Source: Pseudomonadota bacterium (GTDB lineage Bacteria; Pseudomonadota; Alphaproteobacteria; Sphingomonadales; Sphingomonadaceae). Taken from it: a stretch of DNA of 64,000 nucleotides. How positions within the stretch are numbered: position 1 is the first letter of the stretch; the number at the start of each line of letters is the position of its first letter. The translations under genes were made by a program, and so were the position numbers. The DNA lies in the NCBI GenBank assembly GCA_023445495.1, contig JAEXLC010000180.1, positions 3,514-67,513 on the forward strand, in the 5' to 3' direction. The notes under the pieces were generated by a model, which did not search any database, was not told the DNA's origin, and saw only the letters and a program-made list of their open reading frames with translations. This document shows positions 8,499 through 17,677 of this stretch, piece by piece.

Positions 8499-9892
8499 AC
8501 ATCATCGATCCTTCGCTGCCGCTGTCGATCGCCCGGCTCGATGCCGAGGGGCGGCTGATCGATGCCGAGGCGCGGCTGTTCGAGCTGAACATGCGGGCCG
8601 GCGGCAATATCGGCACGCCGCTCGCCGTGCCGCAGATCGCGACGCTGGCGCGGCTGTCGCAGCGGCTGGGCATCGCCATCTCGCGGAACGTGATCGCTGC
8701 GGACGGCGAGGATGACCTGGAATTGTGGGTGCGTGCCGAGCCCGAGCAGGGTGGGGTGCGGCTCGAAGTCAGCGGCTGGCGGCTGCGGCCGGGCTGGCGC
8801 GCGCCGGCGAGCGAGCCCGAGCGCGATGGCGACTTCTTCCGTTCCGCGGCCGACTGGTTGTGGGAAACCGACGCGTCGCTGCGCATCACCTTCCTCTCGA
8901 TCGAAGCAGGCGCGCGCTATGGCTTCGACAGCTCGACGATGCTCGGCCAGCCGCTCACCCGGCTGTTCCGTCTTGAGCAGGACGAAACGGGCGAGCTGCC
9001 GATCCTGACCGCTGTGGCGGCGCAGGGGCGGTTCGACGGGCAGAAGGCAGAACTGCGCGGGACGGGCCGGATGGTCCGCCTCGCCGCGACGCCGCGCACC
9101 GATCCGGGCGGGCGCTTCGCCGGGTTCGTCGGCGCGGCGCATATGCTCGACCAGGCCGGGCCTGCTGCGCCGAAGATGGACGCGCCGGTGCCCGCCGCCG
9201 CCGTGCCGTTCGGCGGCTTCCCCGATTCGTTCAGTCAGCGGCTCGATCGCGCGCTGCGCGGGCCGCTCGGCAAGATCATCGCCAACGCCGATTCGATCAG
9301 CGCGCAGACCGAGGGGCCGCTCAAACCCGACTATGCCGAATATGCCAGCGACATCGCCAATGCCGGGCGGCATCTGCTCGGGCTGGTCGACGACCTGGTC
9401 GACCTCCAGGCGATCGAGCGCGACGATTTCGACACGGCGGACGAAGCGATCGACCTCGCCGATGTCGCAAGGCGTGCCGCCGGGCTGCTCGCGGTACGCG
9501 CGGCGCAGGCCGAGGTGCGCATCGACCGGCCGGCGATGGACGAGAATGTGCCCGTGCATGGCGAGTTCCGCCGGGCGCTGCAGGTGCTGGTCAACCTGAT
9601 CGGCAACGCGGTGCGCTATTCGCCGACCGGGGCGATGGTGTGGATCCGGCTCGAGCGCGACGAAAGCCATGGCCATGTGATCGTCGCCGATCAGGGCAAG
9701 GGTATCGCCGAGGCGGACCAGGAGAAGATCTTCGAGAAGTTCGGCCGGGTCGATCCGACCGAGCCGGGCGGTTCGGGGCTGGGCCTCTATATCGCGCGCA
9801 GGCTCGCCCGGGCGATGGGCGGCGACCTGATGGTCGACAGCGCGCCGGGCCAGGGCGCCCGCTTCGTGTTCAGCCTGCCGATCCGGCAATAG
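8495..9892 (+). CDS. PAS / histidine-kinase-like protein lacking the phosphoacceptor His
   Basis: A 465-residue protein starting at GTG 8495, which overlaps the preceding stop. A PAS-like domain lies around residues 110-220 (ADWLWETDASLRITFLS). The dimerisation helix reads LDRALRGPLGKIIANAD, where the usual S-H-E-L-R-T-P-L has Arg252 in place of histidine. The ATPase domain is intact: N box NLIGNAVRYSP, G1 DQGKGI, F box FEKFGR and G2 GGSGLGLYIARRL. There is no membrane segment. With no autophosphorylation site of the HisKA type it may be a pseudokinase, an ATP-dependent scaffold, or may phosphorylate a partner such as the coupled DUF2336 protein (inference). Confidence 0.85.
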   Translation: MNIIDPSLPLSIARLDAEGRLIDAEARLFELNMRAGGNIGTPLAVPQIATLARLSQRLGIAISRNVIAADGEDDLELWVRAEPEQGGVRLEVSGWRLRPGWRAPASEPERDGDFFRSAADWLWETDASLRITFLSIEAGARYGFDSSTMLGQPLTRLFRLEQDETGELPILTAVAAQGRFDGQKAELRGTGRMVRLAATPRTDPGGRFAGFVGAAHMLDQAGPAAPKMDAPVPAAAVPFGGFPDSFSQRLDRALRGPLGKIIANADSISAQTEGPLKPDYAEYASDIANAGRHLLGLVDDLVDLQAIERDDFDTADEAIDLADVARRAAGLLAVRAAQAEVRIDRPAMDENVPVHGEFRRALQVLVNLIGNAVRYSPTGAMVWIRLERDESHGHVIVADQGKGIAEADQEKIFEKFGRVDPTEPGGSGLGLYIARRLARAMGGDLMVDSAPGQGARFVFSLPIRQ

Positions 9893-9917
9893 GGCGCCCG
9901 CCGGTCTGGCGGACGCC
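9893..9917. terminator. Hairpin between convergent genes
   Basis: GGCG-c-CCGCC and GGCGG-a-CGCC surround a five-base loop just after the kinase-like gene and are followed by TTAT. It sits between convergent genes and is a plausible, though T-poor, terminator. Confidence 0.4.
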
Positions 9918-9933
9918 TTATCGTCAGTCTCCT

Positions 9934-10251
9934 TTAGCGGCGGCAGACCGTCACGCGGTGGCCACGGCGCCATTCGTTCCAGCAGACGCGGCGGTTGTGA
10001 TAATAGCGGCGGTCATAGCCATAGCCGCGGCCGCGATCCCAGCCGCGATGGCGGCCACGATCCCAGTGACGACGGTCATACTGGCGATCCCGATAGCGCT
10101 CGCGATAGCGCCAGTCCTGCGCGGCAGGGGCCGCTGCGGCGAGCGCGATCACGCTGGTGACAGGTGCCGGCGCGGCGGCGGCCGGGGTGGCGGCGCCGGC
10201 AACGCCGACCGTGGCCAGCGCGGCCGCGGCGATCAGCTTGGCAAGGTTCAT
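9934..10251 (-). CDS. Small secreted basic protein rich in Arg, Tyr and Asp
   Basis: 105 residues. The N-terminus MNLAKLIAAAALATVGVAGAATPAAAA is a Sec signal peptide with an AAA-type cleavage site. The mature part from about residue 45 is packed with R, Y, D, W and G (RYRERYRDRQYDRR, RGYGYDRRYYHN) and ends with CWNEWRRGHRVTVCRR, whose two cysteines may form a disulfide. Proteins of this kind are common in sphingomonads and remain unassigned. A GGAG Shine-Dalgarno lies six bases before the ATG. It may bind anionic cell-surface polymers (inference). Confidence 0.75.
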   Translation of the reverse strand: MNLAKLIAAAALATVGVAGAATPAAAAPAPVTSVIALAAAAPAAQDWRYRERYRDRQYDRRHWDRGRHRGWDRGRGYGYDRRYYHNRRVCWNEWRRGHRVTVCRR

Positions 10252-10501
10252 TGCAACTCTCCATTCCTCTCTTCCCGCATGCCCGCTTTCTACGCCCGGG
10301 AAACGGTCCGGTTGCTGAACTGCGCTGTAAGCCTGGGTACAGCTTTCCGTTCCGGGTCCCGGCTGCGTGCCTTGGAGAAGATCGGCTTAGGGGGAAGCGC
10401 CGGGAGACTATCCCGTATCGGACTAATCGGTCCCCGCGCATGATGGACAAGTAAAATCAAAGACAACATGCTGCCTGTTCTTCGGGGGAAGGGGCGGTTA
10501 C

Positions 10502-12208
10502 ATGGCGGTTTCGGAGATCATCGCGAAGGGTGCCGACGGATATTATCGTCCGCAGAACGAGGCGGAAGTCGTGGCGCTGGTGAAATACGCCGTCGCGAAC
10601 ACGCTGCAGATCCGCGTCCGCGGCGCTTCGCATTCAACGGCATGGAGCATCTTCACCGATCCCGTCGGCGGGCTGCCGGTGAACCGCACGCTGACCCGCC
10701 GCCCGCCGGCCGGCAGCAACCTCGATCTCTCGCTCGACAGGATGAACGGCCTGGCCTGGATCGACGAGGCGCAGGGGGTGGTCGAGGCCGAGGCTGGTAT
10801 TCATCTGGGCGCGGATCCCTATAATCCGCTCGGCCGGGCAGACCTCGACAACAGCCTGCTCTTCCAGCTCTTCGAGAAGGGCTGGGGGCTGAACGATCTC
10901 GGCGGGATTACCCATCAGACGGTAGCCGGCTTCCTGAGTACGGGGTCTTCCGGCGGATCGCTGATCTATGAACTCAACAATGTCGTGGCGTTCCGCGTGA
11001 TCGATGGACGTGGCGAGGCGGCGTGGATCGAGAAGGGGGATCCCCAGTTCGACGCGATCTCGGTGTCCGTCGGCCTGCTCGGGATCATCACCAAGGTCCG
11101 GCTGAAGTGCAATCGCAGCTTCCGGGTGGTCGGCGACGAGGTGACGACTCCGCCCGATCTCGATCAATGCCCGATCGACCTGTTCGGCGAGGGCAGGCTC
11201 GGCAAGCCGTCGATGCAGCAATTCCTGGTCGAGCGCCCCTATAGCCGGCTGCTCTGGTGGCCCCAAAAGGGCGCCGAGCGCGTGGTGATCTGGCAGGCGG
11301 ACCGCGTCGAAGGGCCGCCACCGCCCGATTACAAGCCGGTGCCCTATCAGGAGTTCGCGCCGAACCTGCTGGGCTGGATCGAGCAGCTGGTCGGGTCGAT
11401 CTTCTACACCTTGCTTGGCAACAAGGGCTTCGGCGCGAACGTGCCCAAGCTGCTCCATTGCTTCCTGCGCTTCTGCCACTGCGTGACGAGGCTCTGGACG
11501 CCGGCCATCTCGGCGCCGGTCGCCGCAGTGGCGGCCACGCTGGTCACGCTTGTGCTGGCCGTGCTGCTCGTGCTGCCGATGCTGTTCTTCATCCTGTTCC
11601 CGGGGGTTCTCGCCAGGCTCTTCGCTCCGGCGCTCGGGCTCTTCCAGCCGATGACCGCGCCCGGGAAGGACAAGTTCGACGATTTCTACTGGCGCAGTCT
11701 CTGCATGGACAACACCGCCGACGACATATTGATGGGCACCGAGTTCACCGAGATCTGGATCCCGCTCAAATATAGCGAGCAGTGTATGGACCTGATGCGC
11801 GACATGTTCGTCACCAGGGGCGTGCCCGCGACCGGGTGGTTCTCGACCGAGGTCTATGCGGCAATGCCGAGCAGCGCCTGGCTCAGCGCGGCCTATTCCG
11901 ACGGGCAGGACGACTATAAGGACGGTGTGATCCGCTTCGACATATTCTGGTTCCGCGGGAATAGCGGCGAGCCCAATGTCGAGGGCGGATTCTATCAGCA
12001 ATATTGGGATCTTTTCCGTGACAACGGCATCCCGTTCCGCCTGCACTGGGGCAAATATGTTCCGGCCTATGATTTCCCGGAATGGGCGGAATATTATCGC
12101 ACGAACCTGCCGCGGTTCGACGATTTCATGAAGCTGCGCGCCGAGCGGGATCCGAACGGCATATTCTTCACCAGCTATTGGCGGCAGCGCTTTACCGGCA
12201 CGGCCTGA
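10502..12208 (+). CDS. FAD-binding oxidase, sugar-1,4-lactone oxidase type, with internal membrane segment
   Basis: A 568-residue flavoprotein. The PCMH-type FAD domain is at the N-terminus: RPQNEAEVVALVKYA, then RVRGASHSTAW where the histidine corresponds to the flavin-linked position, then GGITHQTVAGFLSTGSSGG. The C-terminus DPNGIFFTSYWRQRF resembles D-arabinono- and L-gulono-lactone oxidases. Unusual is a strongly hydrophobic stretch near residues 338-378 (VAAVAATLVTLVLAVLLVLP) inserted between the FAD and substrate domains, which suggests a membrane anchor. The substrate is unknown. The 250-base upstream gap should hold its promoter; I saw no clear motif there. Confidence 0.82.
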   Translation: MAVSEIIAKGADGYYRPQNEAEVVALVKYAVANTLQIRVRGASHSTAWSIFTDPVGGLPVNRTLTRRPPAGSNLDLSLDRMNGLAWIDEAQGVVEAEAGIHLGADPYNPLGRADLDNSLLFQLFEKGWGLNDLGGITHQTVAGFLSTGSSGGSLIYELNNVVAFRVIDGRGEAAWIEKGDPQFDAISVSVGLLGIITKVRLKCNRSFRVVGDEVTTPPDLDQCPIDLFGEGRLGKPSMQQFLVERPYSRLLWWPQKGAERVVIWQADRVEGPPPPDYKPVPYQEFAPNLLGWIEQLVGSIFYTLLGNKGFGANVPKLLHCFLRFCHCVTRLWTPAISAPVAAVAATLVTLVLAVLLVLPMLFFILFPGVLARLFAPALGLFQPMTAPGKDKFDDFYWRSLCMDNTADDILMGTEFTEIWIPLKYSEQCMDLMRDMFVTRGVPATGWFSTEVYAAMPSSAWLSAAYSDGQDDYKDGVIRFDIFWFRGNSGEPNVEGGFYQQYWDLFRDNGIPFRLHWGKYVPAYDFPEWAEYYRTNLPRFDDFMKLRAERDPNGIFFTSYWRQRFTGTA

Positions 12209-12215
12209 GGCATAT

Positions 12216-12458
12216 TCAGCCCGCGTCGCGCTCCGCCCGGCGCGCGGCCCTGCGTTCGGCGCGGGTGGGGACGAGGCGGACGCCGCCGACCAGGATCGCG
12301 CTGAGCAGCGCGATGATCCCGCCGCGCACCACCCAGGTCTGGCTGCCGATCATCGGGCTGGAGATCGGCGCCCGCAGCACGCCCAGGCCCTGGAGCATGA
12401 ACACCACGCCGGCGATGAAGCCGAGGATACCGATCAGGATCAGGATGTTCTGGCGCAT
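12216..12458 (-). CDS. Small membrane protein with two transmembrane helices
   Basis: 80 residues from the ATG at 12458 (MRQNILILIGILGF); a longer in-frame start would add an unlikely 25-residue polar leader. Two hydrophobic helices (about residues 4-24 and 42-62) are followed by a cytoplasmic tail of alternating Arg and Ala (RAERRAARRAERDAG). The function is unknown. It is convergent with the lactone-oxidase-type gene, only seven bases separating the stops. Confidence 0.65.
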   Translation of the reverse strand: MRQNILILIGILGFIAGVVFMLQGLGVLRAPISSPMIGSQTWVVRGGIIALLSAILVGGVRLVPTRAERRAARRAERDAG

Positions 12459-12540
12459 TCGGGCGACTCCAGCGAGGCGTGGAATGGTTAACCCAATTTC
12501 CGGGGCTCGCGAAGGCGGGAAACGCGCGCCCAAATCACAT

Positions 12541-12627
12541 CGTCACCCTGAACTGGTTTCAGGGTCCAAGGTGCCTCGGGCGATATCGCTGGGGGAGAGT
12601 TGGATGCTGAAACAAGTTCAGCATGAC
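12541..12627. repeat. Intergenic paired inverted repeat, family A copy 1
   Basis: It begins with GTCACCCTGAACTGGTTTCAGGG and ends with GCTGAAACAAGTTCAGCATGAC, so two short hairpins face each other over a spacer of about 40 bases. Copies with the same plan occur at 43780-43866 and 47888-47975. A further short palindrome (CCCGTCATCCCCGCC..GGCGGGAATGACGGG) follows at 12646-12679. Confidence 0.85.
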
Positions 12628-12691
12628 AGGCTTCGGGCCTGTACCCCGTCATCCCCGCCTGTCTGGCGGGAATGACGGGAAGGGCTTTGTG

Positions 12692-13975
12692 TTAGCGCTG
12701 GCCGACCGGCACGTAATCGCGCTGCGTCGGGCCCGTGTAGAGCTGACGCGGGCGGCCGATCTTCTGCTCGGGATCCGAGATCATCTCGTTCCACTGCGCG
12801 ACCCAGCCGACGGTGCGGGCAAGGGCGAAGAGCGCGGTGAACATCGTGGTCGGGAAGCCGATCGCCGAGAGGATGACGCCCGAGTAGAAGTCGACGTTCG
12901 GGAACAGCTTCTTCTCGATGAAGTACGGATCGTTGAGCGCCATTTCCTCGAGCTGCAGGGCAACCTCGAAGACCGGATCGTTGACCTTGAGCGCGTCGAA
13001 CACTTCGCGCACGGTCTTCTGCATCACGGTCGCGCGCGGATCGTAGTTCTTGTAGACACGGTGGCCGAAGCCCATCAGGCGGAACGGATCGTTCTTGTCC
13101 TTGGCGCGGGCGATGTACTCGGGGATGCGCTCCGGACGGCCGATCTCGCGCAGCATGTTGAGCGCCGCTTCGTTGGCGCCGCCATGCGCCGGGCCCCACA
13201 GGCAGGCGATGCCGGCGGCGATGCAGGCGAACGGGTTCGCGCCCGACGAACCGGCAAGGCGCACGGTCGAGGTCGAGGCGTTCTGCTCGTGATCGGCATG
13301 GAGGATGAAGATACGGTCCATCGCCTTCTCGACGACCGGGTTCACCTCATATTCTTCCGCAGGCACGCCGAAGGTCATGCGCAGGAAGTTGCCGGTGTAG
13401 CTGAGCTTGTTGTCCGGATAGAGGAAGGGCTGGCCGACCGAGTACTTGTAGGCCATCGCCGCGATCGTCGGCATCTTGGCGATCAGGCGATGCGACGCGA
13501 TCATGCGCTGCTTCGGATCGGTGATGTCGGTCGAATCGTGGTAGAAGGCCGAAAGCGCGCCGGCGACGCCGCACATCACGGCCATCGGGTGCGCATCGCG
13601 ACGGAAGCCGCGATAGAAGGTCGCCAGCTGCTCGTGCAGCATGGTGTGGCGGGTGATCGTGTTCTCGAACGCGTCGAGCTCGCCCTGGTTCGGCAGCTCG
13701 CCGTTCAGGAGGAGATAGGCCACTTCCATGAAGCTCGACTGCTCGGCGAGCTGGCCGATCGGATAGCCGCGGTGGAGCAGGATGCCCTCGTCGCCATCGA
13801 TATAGGTCAGGCCCGATTCGCACGACGCGGTCGAGGTGAAGCCGGGGTCATAGGTGAACTTGCCGGTCTGCCCATAGAGCTTGCGGATGTCGATGACGTC
13901 CGGTCCGACGCTGCCCGAAAGGATAGGATACTCAACATCCTTTCCCGGAACCTGCAGCTTCGCGGTGTCGCTCAT
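12692..13975 (-). CDS. gltA: Citrate synthase (hexameric type)
   Basis: 427 residues. It condenses acetyl-CoA with oxaloacetate to citrate at the entry of the TCA cycle. Active-site segments are intact: [10 protein letters not shown] (His), [14 protein letters not shown] (His) and NVDFYSG (Asp). The length and the N-terminal beta domain ([23 protein letters not shown]) are those of the NADH-sensitive Gram-negative enzyme. It lies just downstream of gltX on the same strand, 33 bases apart, a neighbourhood I recall from sphingomonads. Confidence 0.97.
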   Translation of the reverse strand: MSDTAKLQVPGKDVEYPILSGSVGPDVIDIRKLYGQTGKFTYDPGFTSTASCESGLTYIDGDEGILLHRGYPIGQLAEQSSFMEVAYLLLNGELPNQGELDAFENTITRHTMLHEQLATFYRGFRRDAHPMAVMCGVAGALSAFYHDSTDITDPKQRMIASHRLIAKMPTIAAMAYKYSVGQPFLYPDNKLSYTGNFLRMTFGVPAEEYEVNPVVEKAMDRIFILHADHEQNASTSTVRLAGSSGANPFACIAAGIACLWGPAHGGANEAALNMLREIGRPERIPEYIARAKDKNDPFRLMGFGHRVYKNYDPRATVMQKTVREVFDALKVNDPVFEVALQLEEMALNDPYFIEKKLFPNVDFYSGVILSAIGFPTTMFTALFALARTVGWVAQWNEMISDPEQKIGRPRQLYTGPTQRDYVPVGQR

Positions 13976-14008
13976 AAACGTCGTCCTATGTTTGGGCCGG
14001 GCCTGGGA

Positions 14009-15499
14009 TCAGGCCGGCACGGTCATCTGGTCTGCGATGCGAGCCAGGCTCTCTTCGCGTCCAAGCAGCGCTAGGACGTCAAAGATGCCCGGAGATGTCC
14101 GCCGCCCGGTGAGTGCCGCGCGCAGAGGCTGCGCAGCCGCACCGAGCTTGACACCCGCATCTTCCGCAACGGTGCGTACCGCTGCTTCGAGCGCTTCCGT
14201 ATCCCAGCTTTCCACGCCGTCAAGCGCGGTATGCAACTGGGCGAGAAGCGCTCGCGCGTCGCCCTCTAGCAGAGCCTTTGCACCCTCGTCCAATTCCAGT
14301 GGGCGAGTGCGAAAAAGGAAGCCTGCTCCCTCGGCGAGTTCGAGGAGATTCGCGGCGCGCGGCTTCAGTGCCGCCATGCTGCGGCGCAGAAGATCGCTCT
14401 GCGATTCCGAAAGTTCGAAACCGAGTCGCTGGGCGACCAGCTCGGCCAGCCGCGCATCGTCCGACGCGCGGATATAATGGCCGTTGAGGCTCTCGAGCTT
14501 CTTGAGGTCGAAGCGCGACGGGCTGCGGCCGACACCGGACAGCTCGAACCACTCGATCGCCTGTTCGCGGCTGATGATCTCGTCGTCGCCATGCCCCCAG
14601 CCGAGGCGGAGGAGATAGTTGGACAGCGCCTCGGGCAGGATGCCGAGCTGGTCGCGATATTCGTCGACCGCCACCGCGTTCTTCCGCTTCGACATCTTGG
14701 TGCCGTCCGGATTGAAGATCAGCGGGATGTGCGCGTATTCGGGCTCTTCCCAGCCCATCGCGCGATAGATCGGCAGCTGGCGGAAGGCGTTGTTCAGGTG
14801 ATCGTCGCCGCGGATCACATGGGTCACGCCCATGTCGTGATCGTCGACCACCACCGCGAGCATATAGGTCGGCGTGCCGTCCGAGCGGAGCAGGACGAGA
14901 TCGTCGAGCTCGGCGTTGTTGACCGTCACGGGCCCCTGGACATGATCCTCGATCGTCACCGCGCCTTCGCGCGGCGCCTTGAGGCGGATGACGAAGGGCG
15001 CGCCCTCGGGGGCCTCGCTCTCGTCGCGGTCGCGCCAGCGGCCGTCATAGCGCAGCGGCTGCTTGTTCGCCTTCTGCTCGGCGCGCATCGCCTCGAGCTC
15101 CTCGGCGGTGGCGAAGCACTTATAGGCATGACCGTTGGCGAGCATCTCGCGGGCGACTTCGGCGTGCCGCGCGGCGCGCGAGAACTGATAGACTTCCTCG
15201 CCGTCCCAATCGAGGTTCAGCCAGCGCATCCCGTCGAGGATCGCGGCGATCGCCGGCTCGGTCGAGCGGGCGCGATCGGTGTCCTCGATGCGCAGCAGGA
15301 ACTTGCCGCCGTGATGGCGGGCGAACAGCAGGTTGAACAGGGCAGTGCGCGCACCGCCGATGTGAAGGAAACCCGTAGGCGACGGCGCGAACCGCGTGAC
15401 AACCTGTTTCGCACCCGTATCAGATGTTGCGCCCAACCGAGCTTGCTCCCAAACTGTGTTTTCGATGGCCCATTCAGCCACCGAGGGCGCCCCTAGCAC
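14009..15499 (-). CDS. gltX: Glutamate--tRNA ligase
   Basis: Class I synthetase that charges tRNA-Glu. [21 protein letters not shown] holds the HIGH signature, KMSKRKNA is the KMSKS loop, and [21 protein letters not shown] is the usual C-terminal anticodon-binding end. Start choice: an exceptionally strong Shine-Dalgarno (AAGGGAGGTGA, plus-strand 15505-15515) sits eight bases before GTG 15499. The GTG at 15508 overlaps that site and cannot use it. This gives 496 residues with an unusual leader of about 30 residues before [12 protein letters not shown] 15433 is another option. It is divergent from comEC. Confidence 0.93.
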   Translation of the reverse strand: MLGAPSVAEWAIENTVWEQARLGATSDTGAKQVVTRFAPSPTGFLHIGGARTALFNLLFARHHGGKFLLRIEDTDRARSTEPAIAAILDGMRWLNLDWDGEEVYQFSRAARHAEVAREMLANGHAYKCFATAEELEAMRAEQKANKQPLRYDGRWRDRDESEAPEGAPFVIRLKAPREGAVTIEDHVQGPVTVNNAELDDLVLLRSDGTPTYMLAVVVDDHDMGVTHVIRGDDHLNNAFRQLPIYRAMGWEEPEYAHIPLIFNPDGTKMSKRKNAVAVDEYRDQLGILPEALSNYLLRLGWGHGDDEIISREQAIEWFELSGVGRSPSRFDLKKLESLNGHYIRASDDARLAELVAQRLGFELSESQSDLLRRSMAALKPRAANLLELAEGAGFLFRTRPLELDEGAKALLEGDARALLAQLHTALDGVESWDTEALEAAVRTVAEDAGVKLGAAAQPLRAALTGRRTSPGIFDVLALLGREESLARIADQMTVPA

Positions 15500-15504
15500 G
15501 GGGT

Positions 15505-15515
15505 TCACCTCCCTT
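15505..15515 (-). promoter_or_regulatory. Strong ribosome binding site deciding the gltX start
   Basis: Read on the minus strand it is AAGGGAGGTGA, nearly the full complement of the 16S 3' end. GGAGG is spaced eight bases from GTG 15499. It rules out GTG 15508 and argues for a leader peptide extension on GltX. Confidence 0.7.
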
Positions 15516-15518
15516 CAA

Positions 15519-17651
15519 ATGGGGGGAGGGGCGGTGTTTCGCCATATCGGTGCGACAATCGAGCACTGGCTGGAAGCCGAGCGCGCGCAATTGCCGCTCT
15601 GGCTGCCGGTGGCGCTGGGCGGCGGGATCACCGCCTGGTTCCTGTTGCCCGACGCGCCGCGCTGGATCGGCTTCCTGCTTCTGTCGGGCGCGATTGCGGT
15701 GCTGGGGCTGGCCTTGCCGGGGCGGTTGGGACGGGCGTTGCTACTAGGCGGGCTTGCGATGGCGGCGGGCTGCGCGCTGATCTGGTGGCGAGCGGAACGG
15801 GTTGCGGCACCGGTGCTGGCCCGGCCCGCGGTGGTGGAGATCAGCGGCCGCGTGGTGCGGGTGGAGCGGATGCCGGCGCGTGACGTGGTGCGGGTGACAT
15901 TGCTGCCGGGGCGCAGCGACCTCCCGCCGCGAGTGCGCGTGAACCTCGAGACGCGGGATGTGCCTGCCGGGCTGGCGCCCGATGCGGTGGTGAAGCTGCG
16001 CGCGCGACTGATGCCGCCGGCCGAAGCTGCGGTGCCGGGCGGCTATGATTTCGCCCGGACCGCATGGTTTGCCGGACTGGGCGCGACCGGCAAGGGCTTT
16101 GATCCCGTCGAGGTGGTGACCCCCGCCAGAGCGGCGGGCGCGGATCTGCGGGCATCGCTTTCGGCGCATATCCAGTCGCGACTGGAGGGCAGTGCCGGCG
16201 GCATCGCCAGTGCGCTCGCCACCGGCGACCAGGGCGCGATCGCGGAAGCCGATGTAGAGGCGATGCAGCGCTCCGGCCTCGCGCACCTGCTGTCGGTAAG
16301 CGGGTTGCATGTGACGGCAGTGACCGCGGCGGCGATGCTGCTGGTGCTCAAGCTCCTCGCGCTGAGCCCGGCCCTGGCGCTGCGCTGGCGCCTGCCCCTT
16401 GTCGCGGCGGGTGCGGGGGCGCTGGCGGCGATCGGCTATACCCTGCTCACCGGCGCCGAGGTGCCGACGATCCGCTCCTGCGTTGCCGCCCTGCTGGTGC
16501 TGCTCGCGCTGAGCCTTGGGCGGGAGGCGATCACGCTGCGGCTGGTCGCGGCGGGCGCGATGATCGTGCTGCTGCTCTGGCCCGAGGCGCTGGCGGGGGC
16601 GAGCTTCCAGCTGAGCTTCGCTGCGGTGACCGCGATCGTCGCGCTGCATGAGAGCCCGTTGATGCAGCGCTGGTTCGGCAAGCGCGAGGAGGGGCGGGTC
16701 GCGGCGCTGCTGCGCGGGATCGGCTCGCTGCTGCTGACGGGCGTCGCGGTGGAACTCGCGCTGATGCCGATTGGCCTGTTCCATTTCCATCAGGCGGGCC
16801 TCTATGGCGCGCTCGCCAATATCGTCGCGATCCCGCTGACCACCTTCGTGGTGATGCCGCTCGAGGCGCTGGCACTGCTGCTCGATGTGGTCGGGCTTGG
16901 CTGGCCCGCCTGGTGGCTGACCGAGCAGGCGCTGCACCTGCTGCTCTGGATCGCGCGGACCACAGCCGCGGCGCCGGGGGCGGTCGCGGCGTTCCCGACC
17001 ATGCCGGGCGGCGCCTTTGCATTGATGGTCGCGGGCGGGCTGTGGATCGCCTTGTGGCGGAGCCGCGTGCGCTGGGCGGGAGCGGCGCCGCTGGTTGCCG
17101 GGCTTGCCTGGATGCTCGCCACGCCGGCGCCGGACCTGATCGTGACCGGCGACGGACGGCATGTCGCGATCCGCATGGCCGATGGCAGCATGGCGCTGCT
17201 GCGCGACAGAGCCGGAGACTATACCCGCGACATGCTTGCCGAGACCGGGGGCAGCGATGCCGAGCCGGCTGCCCTGTCCGACCAGCCGGGCGCCGCCTGC
17301 AGTCTCGATCTGTGTCTGATCGAGCATCGCGCCGGGGGTCGCGTCTGGCGGGTCGCGGCGACGCGGAGCCCTTATGTCCTGCCCTGGGCGGAGTTCACTG
17401 CGCTGTGCCGCAAGGTCGATGTGATGATAAGCGACCGGCGTCTGCCGGCGGGCTGCGCGCCGCGCTGGCTCAAGCTCGACCGGCCGCAGCTGGCGAGAAC
17501 GGGCGGCGTGGCGATCGCCTTTGCCAGCGGACGGGTGACGATGGTGCGCGGGGCCGGCCGGCATCCATGGGTGAATCCGTCGCGGGTGCAGCCGGACTAT
17601 GTGCCGGAACCGGGAATTGCCCCTGTCCGGACACGAAATCGCTGGCGTTGA
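15519..17651 (+). CDS. comEC: ComEC/Rec2-family competence membrane protein
   Basis: 710 residues from ATG 15519. GTG 15534 is an alternative preceded by GGGGAGGGG. Residues 30-90 hold paired helices of the N-terminal DUF4131 region. The Competence domain follows: LAHLLSVSGLHVTAVTAAAMLLVLKLLAL, GAEVPTIRSCVAALLVLLAL and GASFQLSFAAVTAIVAL are its hallmarks. It forms the inner-membrane channel for single-stranded DNA uptake. The C-terminal part (about 590-710) keeps only a reduced soluble domain (GDGRHVAIR, CDVMIS-like segment) rather than a full metallo-beta-lactamase domain. It is divergent from gltX, with 19 bases between the start codons. Confidence 0.92.
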   Translation: MGGGAVFRHIGATIEHWLEAERAQLPLWLPVALGGGITAWFLLPDAPRWIGFLLLSGAIAVLGLALPGRLGRALLLGGLAMAAGCALIWWRAERVAAPVLARPAVVEISGRVVRVERMPARDVVRVTLLPGRSDLPPRVRVNLETRDVPAGLAPDAVVKLRARLMPPAEAAVPGGYDFARTAWFAGLGATGKGFDPVEVVTPARAAGADLRASLSAHIQSRLEGSAGGIASALATGDQGAIAEADVEAMQRSGLAHLLSVSGLHVTAVTAAAMLLVLKLLALSPALALRWRLPLVAAGAGALAAIGYTLLTGAEVPTIRSCVAALLVLLALSLGREAITLRLVAAGAMIVLLLWPEALAGASFQLSFAAVTAIVALHESPLMQRWFGKREEGRVAALLRGIGSLLLTGVAVELALMPIGLFHFHQAGLYGALANIVAIPLTTFVVMPLEALALLLDVVGLGWPAWWLTEQALHLLLWIARTTAAAPGAVAAFPTMPGGAFALMVAGGLWIALWRSRVRWAGAAPLVAGLAWMLATPAPDLIVTGDGRHVAIRMADGSMALLRDRAGDYTRDMLAETGGSDAEPAALSDQPGAACSLDLCLIEHRAGGRVWRVAATRSPYVLPWAEFTALCRKVDVMISDRRLPAGCAPRWLKLDRPQLARTGGVAIAFASGRVTMVRGAGRHPWVNPSRVQPDYVPEPGIAPVRTRNRWR

Positions 17652-17677
17652 GCGCTGGCCGGGGCTCTCCTTCGTCC

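Noticed and set aside
15533..17651. comEC as a damaged gene because it lacks a full metallo-beta-lactamase domain
   Set aside because: Many ComEC proteins of this group end in a reduced soluble domain, and the frame is intact.
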